Assembly (NCBI GenBank): GCA_024305405.1
Contig: JAKNDB010000054.1
Location: 434,001-498,000 of the forward strand
Source: Dirofilaria immitis
Taxonomy: Eukaryota > Nematoda > Chromadorea > Rhabditida > Onchocercidae
Reading direction: 5' to 3'
DNA: 64,000 nt
The translations under genes were made by a program, and so were the position numbers. How positions within the stretch are numbered: the stretch's first letter is position 1; each line of letters begins with the position of its first letter. Below are positions 34,388 to 45,799 of this stretch, one piece after another. The notes beneath the pieces are model-generated. The model was given only the letters and a program-made list of their open reading frames with translations, did not search any database and was not told the origin of the DNA.

Positions 34388-35053
34388 TAAGAAAACAATC
34401 TAGACGTTTTTGTCTGGATGAAGTACTTGCTTTGTTGAGAATAGTTCTCATAATTCTCGATGAGAGAACTGAACATTTATGGATTCCTCTTTGTTTTTTT
34501 ATTAAATCACAACTGTGATACTTAAAAACAAATGTGCTTTTCATATTTAAATAAATTTTGATTTCAAAACGATTTACCATTTCAAATATATTTCAGTAAA
34601 TTCGAGATGTTTTGAAAGAATTGATGAATTGACAGAATTCAAATGAACTGATTCCTTGATGCATGATAAAAAAATAGTTCGAAGTAATATTTATTTTAAA
34701 AAAGAAGTAGAAAATTAAACAAAGTGCACAGTACGATTCCAAAACCACAACTAAAACTTTTTATCAAAGAATCTATGATTTGAAAACTAATAAACAATAT
34801 TTGCTTCAATCATATATTCATAGTTCAATGTTTTTCAAATCTCTAAATTACATTTAAAAAGTAAAGACCCGTATTAATATCGTCAAAAAGCAAAACAAAG
34901 AAAATAGAAAAATTATGAACTTTAAAGATTTTTGAGAAGTTGCAATTGAACAAAAAAAAAAAGGAAAACCGGTTTTACTATATAATCTATCCAATATATG
35001 TTTATTTACATATGAAAAATCATATTTAACAGATGCACAAATAGAAATAAATG
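34388..35053. other. Convergent 3' intergenic region (COMT-like and gld-2)
   Basis: About 670 bases between two stop codons that face each other. It is AT-rich, has A runs on both strands that could serve as 3' end signals, and holds no coding exon I can support. Confidence 0.5.
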
Positions 35054-38000
35054 TTAACGAACACCAATGCATTCCAAACTTGGTGGCCCAGCAGAGGCTT
35101 GTAAGAAAGCGTTTCTTGCAGATGTAAATGCTTCCCTGATTAATTGTAAATTTTCAATACTTGTCACACAACGCGCTGTATTCTTTTGATCATACGGTTC
35201 TTCGATAAATATCTTGAAGCGCATAGTATTTTCAGATAATAATTCTCTGAAAAAAAAAAAAAAAACGAGCACTTTTTCAAATTCTAAAAAGAATATGTGT
35301 GACACAGTTCCAGTAAATATATGTTATAGACAATCTGCAAAGTGACCCAATTGCTACAAGTTTACGGTGTTATAAACAAAGAGATGAATGTAGCGATATA
35401 ATCAAGGAGAATTTATTAAAGCAACAAGCATACAAGAGAAGAAAATTAAGATAAGATTAACTACTTCTATCGGAACATAGAGGCATGATGCAAGTGAAAT
35501 TTGAATAATTTCAATAATTAGCTGAATGAAATGATTACCTGCCATACACGCATCCATTACGAATCGATATTGCCTTATTTTTGAAATCAAACCGAGCATA
35601 ATAATCAAAAAATGCTATCAGCAATTCACCAATTGTTTCATTATTAAGTTCACGAGCTAAACAATTTTAAAAAATATGAAATTATTTAAGTGCGAAATAT
35701 ATCTCATTCCATAAAGCTAATGAAGGCTTAATAATTGAATAAAAGATATTAACGAATACTTTCGAATAAGGTTCATTAAAACATACGCGGTAATGGATGT
35801 GGCAGATCTCGAAATAGTTCTAAACTGTCTATACTACAAGTTGCATTGAACAAATCAGGATAGAGGAACTGAAGATTCGGCAAAACCGGTGGTAATGCTC
35901 CGCATTGCAAGAAATGTAGAACCATCAAAATAAGTGAGTAACTTTAAAAATATATTTTTTTAACATTTAGCTAAAAAATTTAAACTTATAACTTTGAAAA
36001 TGAACCCTAAGTGAGATTTACTCAGAAATTTCTAGAAATTGAACCTAAAAGCAGCAAACTGGATGTCTAAATAGCAAGTGAATGTGTTTATAAAGTTGTA
36101 TGATAAAGTCCAATATAATTTGAATGTAAAATTAAGAAGAAACCTATTCAATGTTCCCATCATTGCGTTATTGATACCAGCATTGATAGCCCAGTGCTTT
36201 ACGAGCAAACATAATGCTGGGAAACGATCGTCAACCCTAGATATTTACAGTCGATCATACACAAATTATTTAATCAGTTTAAAAAATAGAATTCATTGCT
36301 AAATTTCTTAAGATGCCCATCAACACTAGGAAAATTTAACTTATACTTTGGTTATAGATAAAGAGAAAAAAACTATAAAAATACCTTGAATAATAGTGAA
36401 GAAGATGTGAATTATATATTCCAGCTACGTTATTACAATTAATGTCTATTTCCAACTCTTCATATGGAGCAGCCATCTCCAATTTTATTATTGGAACCTG
36501 AGATAATTTATTCAAATATATTCGAGTACGAGATATATGAAAATCATCCTCAAAGACTTTCCAACATGTTAATTCTCAAAAAACTTACTTTAGCTGGTAT
36601 ATACTGACAAATTTTGAACATTTGACGCCAATCAGTAACAAACTTCTTATGCAATTTCCTCAGAACATGTATGCTATAACTGAAAATTCTGCAATGTATC
36701 ACTTTTCTCGACAGCGTCAAGTTAAATTTATTCTATTCAAAACTAAATTTCAATAATCAAATAGCTGACTAACCTTCTGTTAGCCTCAAAACTGTGATTT
36801 TTGTAAGGCTGACAAATACATAAATCCATATCTGAGTTATATGAACCACAGCCATTTACAGTCGAACCAACAGCTACCAAATTAGAATCCTTATAAACCT
36901 AAATCTCAATTATTAACCAAAATTTTCAAAACTTATGATTTAATAATTCTGATTAATCCCAAAATAAATCAATTAGTTATCAAAATACCTGACGAACAAG
37001 TGCTAAAAGCTTTTGTCGAACTGTCATTTTCCACGAAAACGTCCGATCATCCTGAAATTTTCCGAATCATTTCGTCCAAATTAAGAAAAAGAACGCTAAA
37101 TTGGATATATAATCCCAAAACTGAATAAAAATTTGAAAGCAGAAGCTCAAAGATACTTGTCCATTGATCTGAAAATGTCTCCAGATATGTTCATCAAATG
37201 ATTTGAATTCCTCTGCAAATGATGCTCTTTTTCCTTGATAATACTACGTACGGCTAATGTTTCTTCCATATAGCTGACTCCTAAACTGCGATATACAAAT
37301 TTTTGCAATAGAACAATCAAACTGAAGTTAAATTCCCATAATTTAGCAAAACGAGATAATATACAATAAAATATAAATTTAACATGACAGTTCTGATATC
37401 CAAAAAATTACCTAATTCTAAACATGAGATTCCGTATTTTGATATTGAACTATTGAAAAACGGCGAAAGCATACTGTTAGTGTGCATGTTTACAGAAGGT
37501 AGAATCTACAACAGAAACACTGGTAAGTGTAATTGATTTGCCACAAATTATTTTATATGTAAATAAGAATCCAGGATATCCAGAAAAAGCTCACTCAGGT
37601 TATTAATGCTTACCGATCAGAAAGTTTTTGAAAATTGAGAAACAAATCGAGAGTAATAGCAAACGTACACTATCTTCCAGAAAAATGTAATATGAATAAA
37701 AAGTACTCAAAAAAAAAAAGATTAAAGGCATTAGCAAATTATTCCCTGTAATATATAAGGTTTTAATTAAAAACGAAAAACGTATAAATAATGCTGATTA
37801 TAAAAGATTCTGATTGTAATAAAATATTTTCCGCACCACTTCGTCTTCTAAAATCACATCTGCATCATCGGTAACTTCATAAGAAACTAGATTTCCACGT
37901 ACATTATTTCCAACTGAGTCATTTTCAAATGTAAGCATTGATTTGGCTTTTTATGTTCCAGAGCTGCAAAACAAAATAATAGTCAGTAAGAATGTCAGGT

Positions 38001-38781
38001 AATGCATTAGATTTATATGACGCCCTCATTCATATTTAATGATTTGCATAAGATGAGAACATCTATCTTAAAATAGTAAAACTAATTAATAACTAGTGTC
38101 ATATCACTTTCAAAATCAAAAAAGTTACATAATTCAGAGATCCAAAAAAGCAATTTCAATAATTTCATAGTAACCTTAATTAAAATTTTTAAAATATTCC
38201 TTTGAATCACGAATGTTCTGCCTATATTATGGAAGCAGATTTTTCATTTAGTCATATAACTTTCACTGCAAACCCTTTAGGAAATCATACCTGCATAATC
38301 ACCGTAATTGGGATTCTTATTGTTAATTAATGCCGTTTCAGTTTTAAAAACATGTAGTGACTGAAATATTTTTGGTTTATTCCCTACAATTAAGATGACT
38401 GTACAAGAGATGGAAAAGTCTTGGGAAAGATCATCGAAAGAGTCAAAGTGCTCAGGTATCTTATGTTAGCGTAACTTAATGCTTCGGACTAAGATTTCCG
38501 AAAAAAGCTTATGCCATTAATTTTAAAATTTTGATCTACACTAAATAGCAAGGATCACTTAATTGCTTCAAAATATATAATATCTTGATTATGAGTTGGA
38601 CCGCATAATTTACTAGATTTAAACTTTTATCAGAACTGGGAAAATATTCAGAATCTGAAATCATTTATCATTTATGCACTTACATTTTTGTTGAATCAAA
38701 TCCTCGTTTTAATATTGCTTTTTGTTTCTCGTAAAGACTCATTTCGGAATCAGGTATGAAAGCACTGCTTGTCGATGGCAT
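35054..38781 (-). CDS. gld-2: GLD-2-type cytoplasmic poly(A) RNA polymerase
   Basis: A non-canonical nucleotidyltransferase that lengthens poly(A) tails of stored mRNAs in germ cells, usually with an RNA-binding partner such as GLD-3 because it has no RNA-binding domain of its own. The catalytic part reads through exons near 37150-37240 (FDEHIWRHFQINGQ), 36988-37050, 36773-36899 (VAVGSTVNGCGSYNSDMDLCI, with the D-x-D metal pair), 36587-36687, 36385-36498, 36165-36239 (VDDRFPALCLLVKHWAINAGINNAM), 35788-35946 (YSLILMVLHFLQCGALPPVLPNLQ), 35540-35658 and 35054-35246. These follow the family order. Upstream exons at about 37840-37970 and 38690-38781 (MPSTSSAFIPDSEMSLYEKQ) carry a short acidic N-terminus and are less certain; the former may lack one A. 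The N-terminus is much shorter than in C. elegans. A TTCTTTTCAG acceptor at 38835 lies 53 bases before the ATG and about 120 bases after the preceding gene's stop. Confidence 0.85.
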
Positions 38782-38956
38782 ATTCAAAAATTTGGAAAGT
38801 TCACTTCCCGTTCTCGTTTTATTTCGTCAGTCTCCTGAAAAGAACAAGAATAATTTTTCAGTAACAGATTTCAAATGAGATAAACTAATGTTTTTGTTTC
38901 GTTCACAAAATATGCAATGACTATGGAGATTCAAAAAATAGACTGAATATATAATG

Positions 38957-41900
38957 CTTAAAGAGATGTTTTTTTCTTTTTGGAAGGCATAAGTGCCCCA
39001 TGAAAGTGGGAAGGCAGAAACAAACACTCCATGTTCTGCTAAAAATCAAGAAAGAATTTACTTTTTCGGAAAAAGTATGCCTTGCTTTTAATAAATCTAT
39101 CGTCGATTTATCTGCTTTTCGTTTGCTAAAACAAAATTGATAATTTTTGATTTTCTTAATGAAACCGCATCTTGGATAGCGGCTTATCACGCTCAACAAT
39201 ATCTTTGAAATAAATCGAAGACTACTGTTAACAAAAAATTGAAAAAGTTCGTCATTATTAATCTTTGAAACTCTTAATGATAAGCATGAGATCAAGAGTA
39301 AAATCTTAAACTTGTAAGACACTCCTTTGACTAAATTTCGAAGTATACGGATACATGTTTTCTTACAAATAACTCAGCCGTAAAATCATATAAAATGAAG
39401 AAAAATACGGTGTCGAGAGAACGATGACCTTTTACAAATCCATCTGCTTTCATCTCATGCTTTTGTGCTATAATTCGATTTGCACCAAGCAATTCATCTA
39501 TTATTTTCATAGATTCCTCATTATTAAATCCATTCTTCGTAAGTTGAACCCAATGTGGCATTCCTAAATGACAGAGTAAGTTTGGTGATATTTTTAAATA
39601 AAACGGAAAAAGGCTACGGAAGTCTAATAGAATTACCGAACCTGACTTCACCTCAGAAATATTTTAAAAGAGAGTTCTATCAATATAATTAATTCCATAT
39701 TCTCAAAGTGCAGATCGAGAGCATACTAAAAGATCAGCGACAAAATCTGAAGAAAGCTAATCTATGCTGCGACAAAGTTTCTGACTTTAGAATGAAATCA
39801 TTAAATAGAAATGGAAAAATATGGTCCCTTTTCTACAAAATATCTCATGTATTATCCAAAGTTTTCTTAACCCAAATTTTACTTTTTAGCTTTCTCTTAA
39901 TCAAAGTTTTGCTTCTAAAAACACAAACTGATACTCTAAATTTCTCGTTCGTCGTGAATTCATTTGAAAAAATTAGAAATTCATTAGAAGTTAAAATTAG
40001 TCATTTCAACCAAAAAGCATTGGTTTTTATAATATTACGAAGAGCTAATTTACTTGCTGTCATAGTTTTTCTGAATCGTTCAACAACACTCTTCACAATT
40101 TTCCATTCCTTCATGCGTCGACAACGTTTTATTTTTCCAGAAAATTCAGATCTATTAGGCTTCCCTAGAAAGTTTTCAAACACAATCAGAAGAAAACGTT
40201 TCAGAATAATTTATTAGTTCTGCTATAATAAAAGAGCATTTCAACATATCATGTTTAAATAATAACGAAAAAAATGCAGCGACATAATCGAACAGTAAGA
40301 ATGTAAGATAAGTATAAGCATTTTTTCATATCCATTTTTGAAATTCCAAATCATTTCACTACCAAATTAAGTTATCAGCTTTAGGTAATTAAAATTCATG
40401 TTCTATCGTTTTCAAGAGCCCTCGTCATTTCATTAAATAACCATGATATTGGAAAAAATGAGAGGGACAAAGAAATATTTGGAGCTCACCAATTGTATGG
40501 TATAAAACTGGTGTTACGAAACCCGCATGATACAGTCGTCTTACGATGCTTCGGCTAGCTGCCCAGAAAGCTTTTTTTGATCCAAACCAAAACCAGCACC
40601 AAAAAATGCGAAGCTGGAAGATGATTGATCGTCATAAAAACATGATGACAATTCCCATCCGTGGCGTTCAACTCAACTTTCTGTTCTGTCGTTAGTTTGA
40701 CAACTTAAAAACATAGAAATCATTGAGATTGAAAAATTTTTAAAAGTGACCATTTTTTATTACACTATACATAGAGAAATTACAACTACCTTAGTCATAC
40801 TGTATATTATCAAAAGTTTCGAAAAGCTGATAAATATATTTTCTTTTAGCAAATATTTTCTTCTAGTTTTATCAACGATTAAACGAAATCTGCGAAATAC
40901 TTCTTAGCAAATAAAAAAAGATATCATCAGCATTACCAACTACACTGCATGACTACATATAATAAGGAGAGAGCAATCAACTAACCAGAGATATTCTTAA
41001 TACATTCCAGATTTGTATGCATAAGCCAATTCATTAAAAATTCCATATAACACGGGTTTTCGAAAAATTCACCCGCAATACCATCGATTGTCATTTGTTC
41101 GTTTACATCTCTGCAAGATTTCGAACAAGTATTTTAAATTTAGTTTTTTGACTGCAATAAAATTAATTATAATATGATTGCTTATCACTTAGTCTTATTA
41201 ACTGTAATAAGTCATATGTCTAGCTATTTCAAGACTTCGTGGAATTCACTTACTGTTAAATGGTAAAAAGAGCTGAGAAATAAAAACTAGTTTAAAAAAA
41301 ATTAGGCGATTACAAAATAAATTGGTACTGTGAATGAATGAGAGCGTCTATTTACGATTAGTTACTACAGTTAATAACCTGGTAGGCGCGGTTGTGGAAG
41401 ATACTGAAGCTTTTTTTGCAAGCGTTTGTTATCAATCAGAGGGGCTTCTTTCAACAGTGGCATAGGTCCATTCGGATCAATTGCAAAGGGTTGTGTTTCT
41501 GTTTCACCCAGCAAATACGGCTTCATCTGCTGACTACAAAGAAATCTCCATTATATCACTGACTTTAATTCGTTAGAACTTAGAATGTGTTCTGATAAAT
41601 GTGTTGTCACGTCAAATTAAACAAAACTAAATTAATTTTCAGGAAAATAAATTTCAATTGAAAAGAAGTGAAGGAAAAAAAAGGTTAAACTTCTGTTAAT
41701 TACGTGAAAAGCAAAAGATATAAACATACAACTTACAAAATTGGCTCGCCAACAGCAAGAAAACATCTGAATTTATGTCTAGAAAGCCTCTTCAAATATA
41801 TTCCATAAGTTGAAGTTTTGATAGCAATACAAAGTTGTATCACACTACCAACATCACAGTACACGTTACTGTCTACACACTTCCTCAAATTCGTTTTAGC

Positions 41901-42640
41901 TTTGCTGTGAACTAAAGCGCTACCAATGGCGTAGAATTGCTGCTGATGCTAAATCATTACATTAATTAGTTTGAACACAGAATGTTGTATCACACTATGT
42001 GAAGTTGCAAAATGTTTCTAAGCAATTAAAATTACTTCAGTTAAAATTAATATAACGTTCAAAGTAAAGTAACTTACGAATGAATATGAATGCACTTTGA
42101 CTTTTCGCTGTGCATAAGCACGCATTAGTTGCCAAAATTTCCTATCCCTGTAATGAAGGCAAATTATTAGTTTATGAGCTTTAATCAAAAAACTTTAACA
42201 ACTAATATTAACAATTTTCTTTGAGAAACATATGTAAACCTTAAACATTAATTGTGTCAAACAATTACACATATAGTGAATAACAGAGCTCCAAATATCA
42301 TGTCTCATTTTACATTTCTTCAAATGTAAAAAAGTAGCGAATTTCTTCTTTGCATGAAAAAATGAGATATTTTATTATAAATTATCAATTATTATAAAGT
42401 TTTCTATCCAAAACAATCGAAAAACAAAGTCAAGGGAACAAACCAAAAATGACACAAAAAAATCAAGAAATTATGAATAGAAAAGGTATCATAAACCATT
42501 TCTTACCTGCTCTTGTCAATTTCAACGCTTTCATCGGATGAATCTAGTTGAATTATATCTAATACGCGGTTATTTCTACCGTAATGTTCGCGAAAGTTTC
42601 GTCCATCAGTAACGCAATCGGATTCGTTTTTTGTACTCAT
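38957..42640 (-). CDS. Unrecognised multi-exon protein, duplicated in this window
   Basis: I do not recognise the family. Exons read: 42507-42640 (MSTKNESDCVTDGRNF, then an acidic LDSSDESVE stretch), 42078-42147, 41737-41948, 41379-41533, 40986-41110 (FFENPCYMEFLMNWLMHTNLE), about 40492-40706, about 39373-39563 (MPHWVQLTKNGFNNEESMKI, then DELLGANRI) and a last exon ending in a basic PSKKKKTSL just before a stop at about 38957-38959. Total about 390 residues, with no membrane helix or signal peptide seen. Phases fit at most junctions. Exon 40492-40706 needs two extra bases, one in a GGG and one in the T run 40572-40578, to join AFFGAGFGLDQKK to AFWAASRSIVRRLYHAGFVTP. A partial diverged copy lies at 45.8-48.0 kb and keeps the same frame around SSCF-DDQSS, so the sequence was once under selection. 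It stands head-to-head with pam-1 sequence and immediately upstream of gld-2. Confidence 0.55.
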
Positions 42641-44150
42641 TCTAATAATATCTCTTGTTGCATGCCCTTAATTTCTGGGAGAACACAAATAAATTTAAAT
42701 ATACCACATATTTAAAATTACAATTATTCATGCACAAAATCAGAGAACAAATTACTCATCTGGTCTTTGATGTAAAATACAGTACATAAAAAACTGTCAT
42801 ATTTGATTATAGAATTAAATGACATCGGTGTTAATCGAATGGACAATTGATAGTATTAGATAATGACATACGAAACGAATAAATATTATAAATTATGAAT
42901 GGATTTCGACAACATGTACATTGAACTCTGATTCTAATAAAGAACAAAAACAGAAATAAAAGTCGGAGAAAACTATCAAGATATAAAAGTTCTTTTCTAC
43001 TCTTGTAACACTTCCCTTCTCTATTCCATTTATTTTGTTTCGAACAAATTTTGTTCTTTTTCATCACACAGATACCTAATGTCATTCATTGCGACAAAAA
43101 TCTGCATATCATGTCAAGAAAACCTCCGGGATTTATTGGAAAATCGACAGTATGTTCATGAAATATAGCATAAACTCCTAAGCAATTTAAACTACTGATG
43201 GAATTAAAGATATTATTCGATTAACGCACTGCGAATCTTAGTTAAACCTATATGAAATTATTATCTAACAATATAATTTACATTATATCTTGTATTCTTA
43301 TAAGGTTATTACATTCTTATCAGATTTGCCTAACGTAGCACCATATGTTTACCATTTATGTCATTTAATTGAATCAGAAATATGAGATTCTGTTATGTAT
43401 GACTAGAATTAGAATGATTTAATGACTCCAAATAAAACGGATAAGGTATTTAAAGTTTGAATAAAGTAAGCATATGACTTATATTTGAGTATAAAACTAT
43501 GATTCGTGCTTGAATTCACGCATTAGTTGATTTCTATTTCAGCATTGTATTAACTGATTCATGCTTGAACATAATATCAAATGATTCATGTTTAAACATG
43601 GTATTAGTTCTTCTATATCAAAAGATAATATCACCTAATTTACAGTAGTCATTTATACCTATATAATAGTAATAAAGGATATATAAATACAATATAAGAA
43701 AAACATATATATATATACATAATACGTAAGAAATAACGGAAAAGTTAAGAATAAAAGTACTAAGGACTCCAGGAATAATCACTACCATATTCCAGCATCC
43801 AAACAATTGCGACCGAAACGAATTAATCATTACCTATAACTTCTCTAAACTTTCGCGCAGATGTTAATTTAATGCGGCCGCACGTTTTTAACGGACATTC
43901 ACTAATGAAGTTTACCGTATGAAGGTTCAGTACATCGAGAGGGTATTTCGTCTGATATTGCAGTGATGTTGGGAGGGAAATATTAGACTACCGTGTAAAA
44001 TAGTTTAGTATTTCTTTATACTAAACTGCTCTGTAAAGAGATTGAAAAGACGATATTGCAATTAATCGAGAATCTGTTCAATTGAAATGATTTTAAGATT
44101 TTGCAAAAAGAAAGTAATACTAAATATATGTAATCATTCTAACGGTTCTG
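42641..44150. other. Intergenic region between the unrecognised gene and the pam-1 pseudogene
   Basis: AT-rich DNA that was the shared promoter region of a head-to-head gene pair before the duplication. A short upstream ATG frame (eight codons, starting at 42665) overlaps the start codon of the unrecognised gene by four bases. The part at 43740-43930 has a diverged counterpart at 47800-48030. A (TA)n stretch lies at about 43705-43720. Confidence 0.45.
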
Positions 44151-45745
44151 CGAATTCGCCGTGGTTATATTCTTTGAATAACATTGTTAGCTAAACAGAA
44201 TGACACATGATTCTTTGCAATATCGATTAAAAAAATATTATAAAAGAGAAATATTTTGCGTTGCATCGAATGAGGTTTTTGTTACAATTAACTAAACATA
44301 ATATTCTATGCTCTAAACATGACGCCGAACTTGAAAATTTGATTTCCTGTGGGTAGTAAACGATTAATATCGAGGTTAGTTGCATTATTATCGAATAAAA
44401 AATCTCGATTATTACTATTTTCTTTCATATTCTTGAAGCTGATCTTTCTTGCTCATAGAAATTTCAAATTTACGATACATATATTTTCCTTGATAGTATT
44501 GAAAAAATATAATTATAATTTGAAAAGGTATAATCGTAGTTGAGAAGATGTCTTATTCAATATTTAAAGTGAATTTCTATGATTTCATTTTTATTATTTT
44601 TTTCTTTCCGCTAAATAAATTTAATGCATTTAGAAAATAAATATGAACTGAAAAATCTAATTCAAAATTTGTTACTTATCATAAATTTAAAAAATTTGGG
44701 TCATTTGAAAATGCATAATATCAGAAAAGCTCAGTTTACACTAATTTTCCGTGATGAAAATAAGTCTGGACAAGATTTCATTTGGAAGTACTTCAAAGTG
44801 TGTATCTTCAGTTTTCCTAAAAGACATTACCATTCTTCGGCACCTTTTAAGAATTAGAGAATTTCAAAAACTTTTTTATTAAACTTAGAAGAATGGGAAT
44901 TTTTAGCTTTTCTTTCGAGAATATTATTCCTTTTCCAGAAATGTGGTTTCTTTTTTCTTTCAGGATTATACGAAACTACTTCTTGAAAAATTCGGAGGCG
45001 CAAACAGTTCGCTTTTTCAGCACTGTTTCAGAACGAGTGCCGATTGTCAGTGCTCCAACACAATGATGAAAGAAGTTGAGGTAGCTAATCGATTATTGCT
45101 CAAAATTGCGTATGATTTTTACGATAGGATTAACAAGCCGAAATCATATAATAAATTGCTAGCATTTTCTGCAAGATATGAAGGCTGATATTATTATGCA
45201 TTATAGTTATATGTTTGGCATATGTTTTTTTCTTTTTATGCTTAATTTTTGAAATATCTAATTTTTATTAAAATTTGATTGTGCCTGAACAAGAACTAGA
45301 ATTTAGTTTGGTAACAGATTTCTATTTCAAATTCAGGACTTCGTTTCCACGTGTCTGGGAGCAGATGAAGCATGAACGCTTCATCGTACCATACGCAAAT
45401 CATCGAATCAATATACTTGAACGAGCAGATGTTAAAGTGCAATACAGATGTCATCGGATGAATATCTTATTGTTTGAGAATTCTGAATTTGTTCTTTTCT
45501 GCATGCATAAGACTTCGGTTAATTTTTATTTTTTCGATTTGCTAGAAATTGCTTTGAACTATTTTGAAATTTTTGATTTTGAAGTCTGAAAAAAATTTAT
45601 AAAATTGCATCTATGATAAATGAACCAATTTTGCATAAGTTTTGCGATGAGTCGCAGCTAGATTAATCTTTTCTTCTCATTTCTTCAAAATATTAATTTG
45701 TTTTTCCGTCCGTTGCATAATCTTGTTGAGCAAACTTTCCGTTGT
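44150..45745 (+). pseudogene. Truncated copy of the pam-1 aminopeptidase
   Basis: Aligned with the full gene at 48913-55917. The start region (44195-44380) matches exon 1, but the ATG and part of exon 1 are lost. 44620-44760 matches exon 2 (IRKAQ-TL). The sequence then jumps straight to the exon encoding [10 protein letters not shown], so about 5.8 kb holding the catalytic exons (GAMEN and HELAH) is deleted. 44770-45345 is about 99% identical to 55196-55770. Beyond that, identity falls to about 83% and the last exon has an early TGA after GADEA. It cannot make an enzyme. Confidence 0.9.
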
Positions 45746-45799
45746 TTTTAAATTATATATTCATCAAAAAATTTAAGTGCAATGTGACATTTTTAGGAT

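Noticed and set aside
38921..39322. Reverse 133-codon frame as a separate gene
   Set aside because: It overlaps the last exon and intron of the unrecognised gene in another frame and has no similarity of its own.
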